Shown: piece after piece, positions 1 to 5,827 of the stretch
Layout: each line of letters starts with the position of its first letter
How positions within the stretch are numbered: position 1 is the first letter of the stretch
Assembly (NCBI GenBank): GCA_002291495.1
Contig: DBAE01000049.1
Span: 14,414 to 20,240, forward strand
Direction of reading: 5' to 3'
DNA from: Bacteriovoracaceae bacterium UBA1018
Lineage (GTDB): Bacteria > Bdellovibrionota > UBA1018
Length of the DNA: 5,827 nucleotides
Made by a program: the position numbers and the translations under genes
Notes under the pieces: generated by a model
What the model saw: the letters and a program-made list of their open reading frames with translations, nothing else
Databases searched by the model: none
What the model was told of the DNA's origin: nothing

Positions 1-1030
1 GGTAAGCGCGTTCGATTTTGTTCCACTCTTCATTTAAGATCGCTTCAAACGTAGTAATTGGAAACTCTTGTCCTGTTAGATCAGTCAGCACCTCTTTGAG
101 TTGTTGTCGATAATCGGGGTATTCGAGGAGTTTTCGTAAAAGATGGTTTTTGCTCAATAATTCATTGAGTGTGCACGCACCTTCATAGGATCTCTCCCAG
201 TCCCAGGGAGTGAAACGGAAACGTGGATCATCGTCAGATACGTAGAGATAGAGATTATTATCAAAGCCGTCGCAATTTCCTAAAAAGAGATTTGCAGCAA
301 AAAAATTAAGCATCTGTTGAGTATCAAAATGTGTTTCGGCAAATGGGTCCGTGGCCGATGGATCTCTATCTGATGATCTCGCTTGAGTTGCCCAATCGAC
401 GAGTCGCTGGATTTCTTGACGTTGAAATCGACCCAGTTCGACTTCTAATCCAGACTCAGGGTCACTGAGCATATCGACCCCAAAGTCAGATTTTAGAACT
501 TTACTTCGGTAGACACGTGAAGCCGATAGATGACGACGTTTATAAAAATCTTCATCTACTCTTTCGATCAAAAGATAGAGGCCCTGGAATTGTCCATTGA
601 GATAGAGTGAGATCGGTTCTACTTCAGGAGTTGGGATGCCTAAAGCATTGAAAACTCGATATCCAAATAACGTCCGAAGAAAGCTAGGATCTTGGGACTG
701 AGCCGCGAGTTTGATGTTTTTAAAACGAATACCTTTTGGATCTTCAGAACTCTCGAAGCTATAACTCTTTTTAATGTCAGTGATCGAGCCTTGCCCAGAG
801 AGAGAAATGTAGCCTCCAATCGATTGGTCTTCGATATTCAGCTCCGCTGAGACTAAGTTTTTTTCTTTACCTCCATGATAGACCTGTGACGCAAAATCAG
901 GTGACACTTCGATTTCAACAGTCTTTAATCCGTACGTTTCATATCGATCTCGGATGTCCTGAGCGCATCCTCCTAATGAGAGCCCTAGTGCGATCCATGC
1001 GATCGATGTGACTCGAAAGCGATTAGCCAT
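1..1030 (-). CDS. CotH-family lipoprotein, predicted extracytoplasmic atypical protein kinase (C-terminus beyond window)
   Basis: I translated this frame by hand; it is open for 343 codons from an ATG at 1030 to the left edge, so the C-terminus is missing. The N-terminus is a lipoprotein signal: basic MANRFR, a hydrophobic stretch, then lipobox LGGC with Cys22 as the predicted lipidated residue. From about residue 97 the sequence follows the CotH pattern: DPSFLRTLFGYRVFNALGIP (114-133), NGQFQGLYLLIERVDEDF (145-162), GNCDGFDNNLYLY (251-263) and FTPWDWERSYE (273-283). In Bacillus CotH, a spore-coat kinase, acidic residues of the D..xxN and PWD motifs are needed for catalysis; here the likely equivalents are Asp254 and Asp277, both present. 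Spores are not implied, since CotH domains are widespread in secreted proteins of non-sporulating bacteria. The start overlaps the upstream barrel gene by 8 bp and no Shine-Dalgarno sequence is evident, so translational coupling is likely. The CotH assignment is strong; kinase activity and substrate are inferred or unknown. Confidence 0.85.
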   Translation of the reverse strand, partial: MANRFRVTSIAWIALGLSLGGCAQDIRDRYETYGLKTVEIEVSPDFASQVYHGGKEKNLVSAELNIEDQSIGGYISLSGQGSITDIKKSYSFESSEDPKGIRFKNIKLAAQSQDPSFLRTLFGYRVFNALGIPTPEVEPISLYLNGQFQGLYLLIERVDEDFYKRRHLSASRVYRSKVLKSDFGVDMLSDPESGLEVELGRFQRQEIQRLVDWATQARSSDRDPSATDPFAETHFDTQQMLNFFAANLFLGNCDGFDNNLYLYVSDDDPRFRFTPWDWERSYEGACTLNELLSKNHLLRKLLEYPDYRQQLKEVLTDLTGQEFPITTFEAILNEEWNKIERAY

Positions 1031-2042
1031 AGAAATACCGAAGAGTAAATAAGAGGTAACTGTCTGAGGCTAGCCGACTCTGATTGTTGTATCGGGAATT
1101 GCGTAAGGCGCCTTCAGTACCGATAAAAAATCGTTTATGAAAATGGTATTTGGCGCCTAGCTTAAGCTCGGTAGCTCTTTGATTGAGTCTACCTAGGTCG
1201 TGTAAAACGATCGTAGCTCGTATGAAAGGTTTAAGATCAGTCAGCTCATACCGAAGTCCAGCAGATAGCCCGGAAAAATAGATGTTACGATCTCGCCCGA
1301 CCAGTTGATTGTACTTAGTTTCAAACTGATCTTTTCCGGCCTGTAGTTCCGCCTCAAGACGATAATGTCCATGAATACCTGAATAGGCAAACGATTGTGC
1401 TCCAGCAAGAGGGGTCCATCCGCTACTGATCCGTTCTCTTTGGACCATCGTATAGGAGGCTAAGAAGCTCTCCTCATCGAGTCGATGCATCAGGCGATAG
1501 AGAAAGGCTGCATTGAGCCCTTCGGACGTATGCAGTGAGATATTATGATTGAGGCCAAGCTCTTTGTCGTCGGCGCTTTGATAAGCTACTAAGGTGTCTC
1601 GTCCTGTGTAGTTCAGATCAGAAACTCTCCGAAAGAGGATAGTTCGAGTCAAAGTGAGAATATCTTCCAAGTTATAATCCCATTCGAGCCCGAATCTTTT
1701 CTTGGCTTGTCCAACGGTCAATCGATAATCGGAGTCTGATTTATAATTAAGAAAGAGATCGCGCAGATCGAGCCCATCCGTTTCACTCGTGATCCGTACA
1801 TCGACTACGCCTTTCACTCCATTTTTTCGGTCCGTTTCAGCTTGGATGATGGCTTCTTTATCCAGATCGACATCTTCAAAGCGGTCTTGAGCTCTAAGCG
1901 TCATGTTAAATCGGCCACTAAAGTCGAGATTGGGGATGTTTTTATCTTTTGCGCCATACACAAGGGTTGCTTCAAAAATCAGCAGAAATACACAGAGGTG
2001 AAAAGATCGCGTCGTCCATCGCACGATTCGCGTTAACTTCAA
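1023..2042 (-). CDS. Predicted outer-membrane beta-barrel protein, function unknown
   Basis: This encodes a 339-residue protein with a basic N-terminus and a hydrophobic segment (about residues 15-30), with likely signal cleavage near VYG/AKD. The mature part has no further hydrophobic helix. It alternates short amphipathic, aromatic-rich strands with polar turns, for example DYRLTVGQAKKRFGLEWDYN (81-100), GLSAGLRYELT and LGAKYHFHKRFFIGTEGAL, and ends SYLLFTLRYFYG. The C-terminal strand resembles an outer-membrane beta-signal, although a Gly follows the final aromatic. The early pattern, a strand then GQ.K..FG.E, recalls phosphate-selective porin O/P-like barrels, but I cannot assign a family firmly. 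The start is uncertain: an in-frame TGA lies just upstream, the first usable codon is TTG at 2042, and GTG at 2024 would give an equally good signal peptide; neither has a clear ribosome binding site. It is the first gene of a probable two-gene operon with the CotH-type lipoprotein. It may act as its surface-export or anchoring partner, which is inference. Confidence 0.8.
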   Translation of the reverse strand: MKLTRIVRWTTRSFHLCVFLLIFEATLVYGAKDKNIPNLDFSGRFNMTLRAQDRFEDVDLDKEAIIQAETDRKNGVKGVVDVRITSETDGLDLRDLFLNYKSDSDYRLTVGQAKKRFGLEWDYNLEDILTLTRTILFRRVSDLNYTGRDTLVAYQSADDKELGLNHNISLHTSEGLNAAFLYRLMHRLDEESFLASYTMVQRERISSGWTPLAGAQSFAYSGIHGHYRLEAELQAGKDQFETKYNQLVGRDRNIYFSGLSAGLRYELTDLKPFIRATIVLHDLGRLNQRATELKLGAKYHFHKRFFIGTEGALRNSRYNNQSRLASDSYLLFTLRYFYG

Positions 2043-2084
2043 TTGTTGTGCCGATGTTATGCGTCATCAATTCCCGCTTGCTAA

Positions 2085-2094
2085 ATCATATGAT
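2085..2094. promoter_or_regulatory. Perfect 10 bp palindrome ATCATATGAT, candidate operator or back-to-back -10 elements
   Basis: ATCATATGAT is its own reverse complement and lies centrally in the divergent intergenic region. It contains TATGAT (5 of 6 matches to the -10 consensus) on both strands, so it could place two -10 elements back to back or be a small dimeric-regulator half-site pair. A 10 bp palindrome can arise by chance; position is the main argument. Confidence 0.25.
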
Positions 2095-2124
2095 CGCACT
2101 ATTCTGACCGTGCAGTTATCTAAC

Positions 2125-2130
2125 GGGGGA
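2125..2130 (+). promoter_or_regulatory. Ribosome binding site GGGGGA for the exported-protein gene
   Basis: A purine-rich GGGGGA precedes two adjacent in-frame starts: TTG at 2139 (8 nt after the motif) and ATG at 2142 (11 nt after). Spacing slightly favours the TTG and codon identity favours the ATG. The choice changes the protein by one residue only. Confidence 0.55.
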
Positions 2131-2141
2131 AAAATAAATTG

Positions 2142-2867
2142 ATGAAAAATACAAATTCAGTTCTCTGTTCAGTTCTCAGTGTAGGGAGCAGTGTCGTGAG
2201 CGGTCTAGTCGCTACATTTGCATTGGGTGTGCAAGCCCAAGCGCAATCGCTTCCACTCGACCAGGGCGTTGCTGCCGGTAAGACCTATTTTCAGGTCTTT
2301 GAAGAAGAGTTTAATAAGGGTACGCCTGCCAGCGTAGATGAAGCGCTTCCACTTTGTTTTAAAGACGGGTTAGCAGTTGATACTGGCATACGATCTGCTG
2401 TTGAGTACTATTTTCCTGAGTCTAGCGGATTTGATATTAACTGGGAGTCTTTCCATTGTCGACTCGATGGCACCTATACGGTCGAGACAGATACGGAGAC
2501 ATTTGATCGTCGCTACATTTTTCCTGTAACAATTCCTGTTCAATTTTCCGGTCAGCCTGAAGGGGAGTTTGCAGAGATTATCGACAGCCTAGTACCTCAG
2601 CTCAAAGAAGCACAGTACGAGTCGCGTGTGCTCCCGGGTGATGACCTAGCCGTTGAAACCAAACACCTGTTTCCGGCAAAGTGTGGAGATGGTAAGGCAG
2701 TATTTATTACGGCTTCTCGCAAGGTGGGATCTGATTTCATCTCCAAGACCACTTATCAGTGTGAAGATGGTCCAGTCCAAGGTGCATACTATCATTATTC
2801 AGGACCATGGAAACAAGCTGCGGAAACTCCAGAAGTTGAAGCTCCAGTTCCAGGCTCTGGGAATTAA
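2142..2867 (+). CDS. Exported four-cysteine protein of unknown function
   Basis: This encodes 241 residues from ATG 2142, or 242 from TTG 2139. I do not recognise the family. The N-terminus is a signal peptide: MKNTNS, a long small-residue hydrophobic core to about residue 30, then a probable signal peptidase I site in VQAQAQS. There is no lipobox near the cleavage region; the early Cys9 precedes the core. The mature protein has no transmembrane helix and is acidic. Four cysteines (72, 106, 181, 207 in ATG numbering) occur as two similar pairs, each followed by a D-G: C-FKDGLAV and C-RLDG, then C-GDGKAVF and C-EDGPVQ. This suggests two related disulfide-stabilised units. The tail ETPEVEAPVPGSGN is Pro/Glu-rich and probably disordered. 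The gene stands alone on the plus strand, divergent from the barrel/CotH operon and convergent with rel. Periplasmic or secreted location is well supported; function is unknown. Confidence 0.85.
   Translation: MKNTNSVLCSVLSVGSSVVSGLVATFALGVQAQAQSLPLDQGVAAGKTYFQVFEEEFNKGTPASVDEALPLCFKDGLAVDTGIRSAVEYYFPESSGFDINWESFHCRLDGTYTVETDTETFDRRYIFPVTIPVQFSGQPEGEFAEIIDSLVPQLKEAQYESRVLPGDDLAVETKHLFPAKCGDGKAVFITASRKVGSDFISKTTYQCEDGPVQGAYYHYSGPWKQAAETPEVEAPVPGSGN
2156..2179 (+). repeat. Two tandem 12 bp repeats inside the signal-peptide coding region
   Basis: TTCAGTTCTCTG (2156-2167) is followed directly by TTCAGTTCTCAG (2168-2179), identical at 11 of 12 positions. The period is a multiple of three, so it gives a four-residue repeat (SVLC then SVLS) at the start of the signal peptide. 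It looks like a recent slippage or small tandem duplication. Gain or loss of a unit would alter the length of the hydrophobic region without breaking the frame. Confidence 0.6.
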
Positions 2868-5053
2868 GAGCGAACGCGTTCTACGCTGATAACGCCCTTT
2901 TTGCTTTCGAGTGCGGTGGTGACTTTCTGAAGTTGCCCAAGATCCGTCACTTCGACATCAAAAAGGGCAATCGCTTTTTTATCCTTGGTAGTTCGGATAT
3001 TCGCGGAAGAAATATTTACGCCACTTGCGCTAATGGTTTGAGACATCAGTGCTAGTAATCCCGGTTCATCTAAAGAAAGTATCCGGATCTTAACGTGTCG
3101 TTTGAATCCACCTGCTTTTTCCACGAGGTTCCAGCGTACGTCGACTCGTCGCTCTTGATCGTTGTCCATCGCTTTACCGCAAGTGGCAGTATGGATAGTG
3201 ACCCCTCGACCCCGAGTAATAAAACCAATGATGCTATCACCGGGTAGGGGATTGCAGCATCGACCAAATCGAATCAGGACATCGTCCAAGTTTGCCACAG
3301 AGATGGCATTGCGAGACTCACTTCGACGTTTGGCCGAATTAAAGACTCGTTTCAGAAAACTCTCGTCCTCTGCTTTTGCAGCTTCCACTCTTCGATCAAG
3401 AGCCTCTTTTGGAACCAATAAAAGAATGATCTGGTCTGGCGTGACTCGACCGTATCCTACGCTCACATACAGTTCTTCAGGGGTGCGTAGGTTAAAGTGT
3501 TGTGCTGTCTTTTGCATTTCGCCAGCTTTTTCAAGCTTGGGGACTGTGTGACCGTATGGACGAAGTGCTTTGTCGACGATTTCTTGTCCAAGTTCGAGGG
3601 CACGCTGGCGCTCTTGTTGTTTAATAAAGGCACGGATCTTAGCTTTGGCTCTCGAGCTTTTGACGATCTTTAGCCAATCTTTGCTAGGTTGTTGAGATGC
3701 TGAGGTGATGACCTCTACTGTGTCGCCTGATTTGAGACGATGTTTGAGGGGAACAATCTTTCCGTTCACTTTAGCGCCGACACATTTGTTGCCCACGTCT
3801 GTATGTACGGCATACGCAAAATCAAGCGGAGTGCCGCCGTGAGGGAGTTCTTTCACTTCACCATTTGGTGTAAAGACAAAAACATCTTCTGCAAAAAGGT
3901 CGATCTTAACCGTTTCCAAAAACTCATTGGGGTCTTTGAGGTCTTTATGCCATTCGAGAAGGCGATTGACCCATTCGACATTTTCTTGGGAACGAGATGA
4001 AAATTTGCCTTCTTTATATGCCCAGTGTGCAGCGATCCCTTTTTCTGCCACCTGATTCATTTCGTGAGTTCTGATCTGAATTTCAATGCGCTCACCGTGT
4101 GGACCAATCACCGTCGTGTGGAGGGATTGATAGCCATTGGCTTTTGGCATGGCGATGTAATCTTTAAATCGTCCTGGCACCGGCTTGTAGCTTGCGTGGA
4201 TGACACCTAATGCTTTGTAGCATTCTGTGATGTTGTCGACCAAGATTCGAAACGCAATGACATCATAAATTTGATCAAAGTCGAGTTCTCGACGTTCCAT
4301 CTTTTTATAGATGGAGTAGAAATGTTTTGCGCGTCCTGTGACGACGGCTTTCATGTCATACTCGCCAAGCTTTTCGATAAGGACTTCGGTGATGCTCTCG
4401 ATATGACTTTCGCGTTCTTTTTTCTTCTTAGCTACTTTTTGAGCTAGTTTGTAATAGGCGTCTGGATGCAAGTAGCGAAGACATAGATCTTCAAGTTCAA
4501 GCTTAATCCAACTGATCCCAAGTCGATTGGCAATTGGGGCGTAGATATCAAGCGTTTCTTGAGCAATTAGTTTTTGCTTCGCAGGAGGGAGATGCTCAAG
4601 AGTCCTCATGTTGTTGAGCCGATCAGCTAGTTTGACTAGGATGACTCGGATATCCTTAGCCATCGCTAAGATCATCTTTCGAAAGTTTTCAGCCTGCTTT
4701 TCTTCGGAAGTCTTAAAAGTGATCTTAGAAAGTTTTGTAACTCCATCGACGAGTTCAGCGACTTCGGCGCCAAACTCACGTTCGATTTCTTCACGAGTAG
4801 CATGAGTGTCTTCGACGGTGTCATGAAGAAGCCCAGTAACAATACTTTGAATATCGAGTTTGAGCTCAGCCAAACTAAATGCGACTTCAGTCGGGTGGAT
4901 CATGTAAGGCTCGCCGCTCGAGCGAGTTTGCCCATGATGAGCCGATTCAGCAAAATTGTAAGCCTTTTCTACAATATCGGTCTTAGCTTCTGGGTAATAG
5001 CTTTTGATCGTATCGCAGATGGTCTTAAGGCTAGCAGTTTGGTACTTACTCAT
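2864..5053 (-). CDS. rel: Bifunctional (p)ppGpp synthetase/hydrolase, long RelA/SpoT homologue (Rel)
   Basis: This 729-residue cytoplasmic enzyme makes (p)ppGpp from GTP/GDP and ATP and hydrolyses it, controlling the stringent response. Domains in order (ATG numbering): an HD hydrolase (about 30-190) with IHP His53, HDTVED His77-Asp78 and Glu81-Asp82, and LADR Asp144; a synthetase (about 235-350) with YDVIAFR Asp264, RFKD (295-298), GYQSLH (307-312), EIQIRT Glu324 and AAHW; TGS (about 385-447); a linker; a zinc-finger/CC domain with Cys599, Cys600, His621 and Cys625; and a C-terminal ACT domain (about 653-729). RFKD rather than the acidic E.DD form marks the bifunctional type, and both catalytic sites look intact. 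I prefer ATG 5053 over TTG 5065: the resulting numbering matches, from memory, the catalytic positions of Streptococcus Rel, and it gives a compact 8 bp overlap with gmk (ATGAGTAA). It is the last gene of yicC-gmk-rel. Its stop shares TTAA with the convergent gene, and no terminator is visible. Confidence 0.97.
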   Translation of the reverse strand: MSKYQTASLKTICDTIKSYYPEAKTDIVEKAYNFAESAHHGQTRSSGEPYMIHPTEVAFSLAELKLDIQSIVTGLLHDTVEDTHATREEIEREFGAEVAELVDGVTKLSKITFKTSEEKQAENFRKMILAMAKDIRVILVKLADRLNNMRTLEHLPPAKQKLIAQETLDIYAPIANRLGISWIKLELEDLCLRYLHPDAYYKLAQKVAKKKKERESHIESITEVLIEKLGEYDMKAVVTGRAKHFYSIYKKMERRELDFDQIYDVIAFRILVDNITECYKALGVIHASYKPVPGRFKDYIAMPKANGYQSLHTTVIGPHGERIEIQIRTHEMNQVAEKGIAAHWAYKEGKFSSRSQENVEWVNRLLEWHKDLKDPNEFLETVKIDLFAEDVFVFTPNGEVKELPHGGTPLDFAYAVHTDVGNKCVGAKVNGKIVPLKHRLKSGDTVEVITSASQQPSKDWLKIVKSSRAKAKIRAFIKQQERQRALELGQEIVDKALRPYGHTVPKLEKAGEMQKTAQHFNLRTPEELYVSVGYGRVTPDQIILLLVPKEALDRRVEAAKAEDESFLKRVFNSAKRRSESRNAISVANLDDVLIRFGRCCNPLPGDSIIGFITRGRGVTIHTATCGKAMDNDQERRVDVRWNLVEKAGGFKRHVKIRILSLDEPGLLALMSQTISASGVNISSANIRTTKDKKAIALFDVEVTDLGQLQKVTTALESKKGVISVERVRS

Positions 5054-5633
5054 ACTTCTTATCAAAACCGAGCTCAGGATGAAGCTGGTTTTGTACTACC
5101 GCATGGAGTTCATGGTAGGCGGCGTCGAAGTCATCGTTGACGATGATACAATCGAAACGCTCCATGGACTTCATTTCTTGAGCGGCATTTCTTAATCTTT
5201 TTTGAATAGACTCTTCATTCTCAGTTCCTCGGGATCTTAAGCGACGCTCCAAGATGGACATACTGGGAGGGGCGATGAAGATGAGGAAGCAATCTTTTTG
5301 ATAAGCTCGTTTGAGACTTTCAGCGCCTTGGACATCAATATCTAAGAGGACGGCTTTGTTCTTTTCGAAAGTCTTTTCGATCGATTCTTTGGAAGTGCCG
5401 TAATAATTTCCATGAACTAGCGCCCACTCTGCAAAGCGGTTTGAATCGATCCGCTTTTTGAAGTCTTCTTGCGAGAGGAAATAATAGTCCTTGCCATGGA
5501 GTTCTTTGCCTCGTGGAGGACGTGTCGTGCAAGAAATCGAAATCTCTAGCTTAGGAAAGTCGCTGAGGAGTTTTTTGCAAAGAGTTGTTTTGCCAGCTCC
5601 AGATGGAGCTGATAGCACGATGAGTTTTTTCAT
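5046..5633 (-). CDS. gmk: Guanylate kinase
   Basis: This cytoplasmic enzyme phosphorylates GMP to GDP using ATP, an essential step to GTP and dGTP. It is 195 residues, close to the usual bacterial length of about 200. Visible motifs are: the P-loop SAPSGAGKTT (8-17); the GMP-binding segment SCTTRPPRGKE with Ser35, Arg38 and Arg41, followed by G.DYYF (47-52); FAEWALVHGNYYGT (67-80) with Glu69 and Tyr78; LLDIDVQGA (96-104); the mobile lid region with ERRLRSRGTE (129-138); and late Arg residues in QKRLRNA (144-150). The ATG at 5633 overlaps the yicC stop as ATGA and has AGGTGA about 10 nt upstream. The 3' end overlaps rel by 8 bp. The gene therefore feeds guanine nucleotides to the same pool that Rel uses. 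In Firmicutes Gmk is directly inhibited by (p)ppGpp while the E. coli enzyme is largely insensitive; which type this is cannot be read here. Confidence 0.97.
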   Translation of the reverse strand: MKKLIVLSAPSGAGKTTLCKKLLSDFPKLEISISCTTRPPRGKELHGKDYYFLSQEDFKKRIDSNRFAEWALVHGNYYGTSKESIEKTFEKNKAVLLDIDVQGAESLKRAYQKDCFLIFIAPPSMSILERRLRSRGTENEESIQKRLRNAAQEMKSMERFDCIIVNDDFDAAYHELHAVVQNQLHPELGFDKKYE

Positions 5634-5827
5634 TCGAGATTCATCACCTGTTCACGCAGTTGCTCTAGGCGTACTTTAATTTGTACGACTTCTTCGCTCA
5701 TCGAGAAGTCTTGAGCTTTATTGCCCAGAGTATTCACCTCTCGATTGAGTTCTTGTAGCATAAAATCTAATTTACGTCCGACTTGCCCACCTTGGCCCAA
5801 GATCTTTTCAAAATGATCGAGGTGGCC
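5630..5827 (-). CDS. yicC: YicC/YloC-family protein, C-terminal fragment (5' end beyond window)
   Basis: The last 65 codons are present, translated by hand and open through the right edge, with a TGA stop at 5632-5630. The sequence contains the diagnostic C-terminal signature GRKLDFMLQELNREVNTLG, then N-KAQDFSMSEEVVQIKVRLEQ and a short helical tail ending QVMNLE. This is the DUF1732-type C-terminus of the YicC/YloC family. E. coli YicC is an endoribonuclease linked to small-RNA turnover, and the acidic and helical C-terminus is the family's most conserved part. The family is usually about 290 residues, so most of the gene lies outside. Adjacency to gmk is a long-conserved bacterial arrangement. 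The stop overlaps the gmk start by 4 bp (ATGA), so this is the upstream member of the yicC-gmk-rel operon, and the operon promoter is likely outside the window. Confidence 0.93.
   Translation of the reverse strand, partial: GHLDHFEKILGQGGQVGRKLDFMLQELNREVNTLGNKAQDFSMSEEVVQIKVRLEQLREQVMNLE

Larger units (their letters stand above)
2043..2141. promoter_or_regulatory. Divergent intergenic region between the barrel/CotH operon and the exported-protein gene
   Basis: About 100 bp separates two divergently transcribed genes, so it should hold promoters for both. For the plus gene, TTGCTA (2078-2083) and TATTCT (2100-2105) are 16 bp apart and each match the sigma-70 consensus at 4 of 6 positions. 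TATGAT (2089-2094) is a better -10 but lacks a good -35. On the minus strand the same palindrome yields TATGAT (2090-2085), also without a convincing -35. These are eye-matched hexamers; the existence of divergent promoters is likely, the exact sites are not established. Confidence 0.4.

Noticed and set aside
194..210. Possible hairpin CTCCC/GGGAG with a 7 nt loop
   Set aside because: It falls in the conserved PWDWE coding stretch of the CotH gene, has no T-run and is easily due to chance.
2872..2881. Perfect palindrome GAACGCGTTC next to the convergent stops
   Set aside because: It encodes the conserved C-terminal residues of Rel, lacks a T-run and a proper loop, and so is not a credible terminator.
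2653..2889. 78-codon plus-strand frame overlapping the end of the exported-protein gene
   Set aside because: It is an alternative frame of a gene with a convincing signal peptide and cysteine pattern; no independent ribosome binding site or family was seen.
2955..2982. A-rich then T-rich stretch inside the rel 3' end, considered as a terminator for the plus-strand gene
   Set aside because: Pairing is only a few A-T pairs around a GC-poor core, which is too weak to call.
3162..3551. 129-codon plus-strand open frame antisense to rel
   Set aside because: It lies wholly within the well-supported rel gene, has no recognisable domain or signal, and is Arg/Ser-rich as expected for an antisense shadow.
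4802..5140. 112-codon plus-strand open frame across the rel/gmk junction
   Set aside because: It is antisense to two clearly conserved enzymes, and its hydrophobic patch is explained by complementarity to their coding sequence.

Overview
The window reads as an ordinary chromosomal segment from a Gram-negative bacterium. It contains a predicted diderm outer-membrane beta-barrel, a lipoprotein with a clear lipobox, and a yicC-gmk-rel housekeeping block. Moderate G+C, the protein flavour and the set of secreted proteins would suit a delta-proteobacterial or Bdellovibrionota/Oligoflexia-type organism. That placement is an impression from sequence character, not a search result. No tRNA, rRNA, CRISPR array, transposase or phage gene is visible.

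Layout, left to right. (1) Positions 1-1030, minus strand: the N-terminal 343 codons of a lipoprotein with a CotH-type (atypical secreted kinase) domain, running off the left edge. (2) 1023-2042, minus: a signal-peptide-bearing predicted beta-barrel whose stop overlaps the CotH start by 8 bp, so the two look translationally coupled. (3) 2043-2141: a roughly 100 bp divergent intergenic region with a perfect 10 bp palindrome and promoter-like hexamers. (4) 2142-2867, plus: an exported protein of unknown function with four cysteines arranged as two similar pairs. It converges on rel, and the two stop codons share a TTAA. (5) 2864-5053, minus: a complete bifunctional (p)ppGpp synthetase/hydrolase. 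(6) 5046-5633, minus: guanylate kinase. (7) 5630-5827, minus: the C-terminus of a YicC/YloC-family protein, truncated by the right edge.

The right half is a tightly packed operon in the order yicC, gmk, rel, with overlaps of 4 bp and 8 bp. It links RNA turnover, GMP-to-GDP conversion and alarmone metabolism. The usual rpoZ is missing between gmk and rel. The left half looks like a separate envelope/secretion operon: an outer-membrane barrel followed by a lipid-anchored CotH-family protein. The plus-strand cysteine-rich exported protein is divergent from it and could share regulation with it.

The most interesting candidate is the coupled barrel plus CotH-lipoprotein pair with its divergent exported neighbour. 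It could be an extracytoplasmic protein-modification module, but only the gene arrangement and motifs are visible here, and a joint function is inference.
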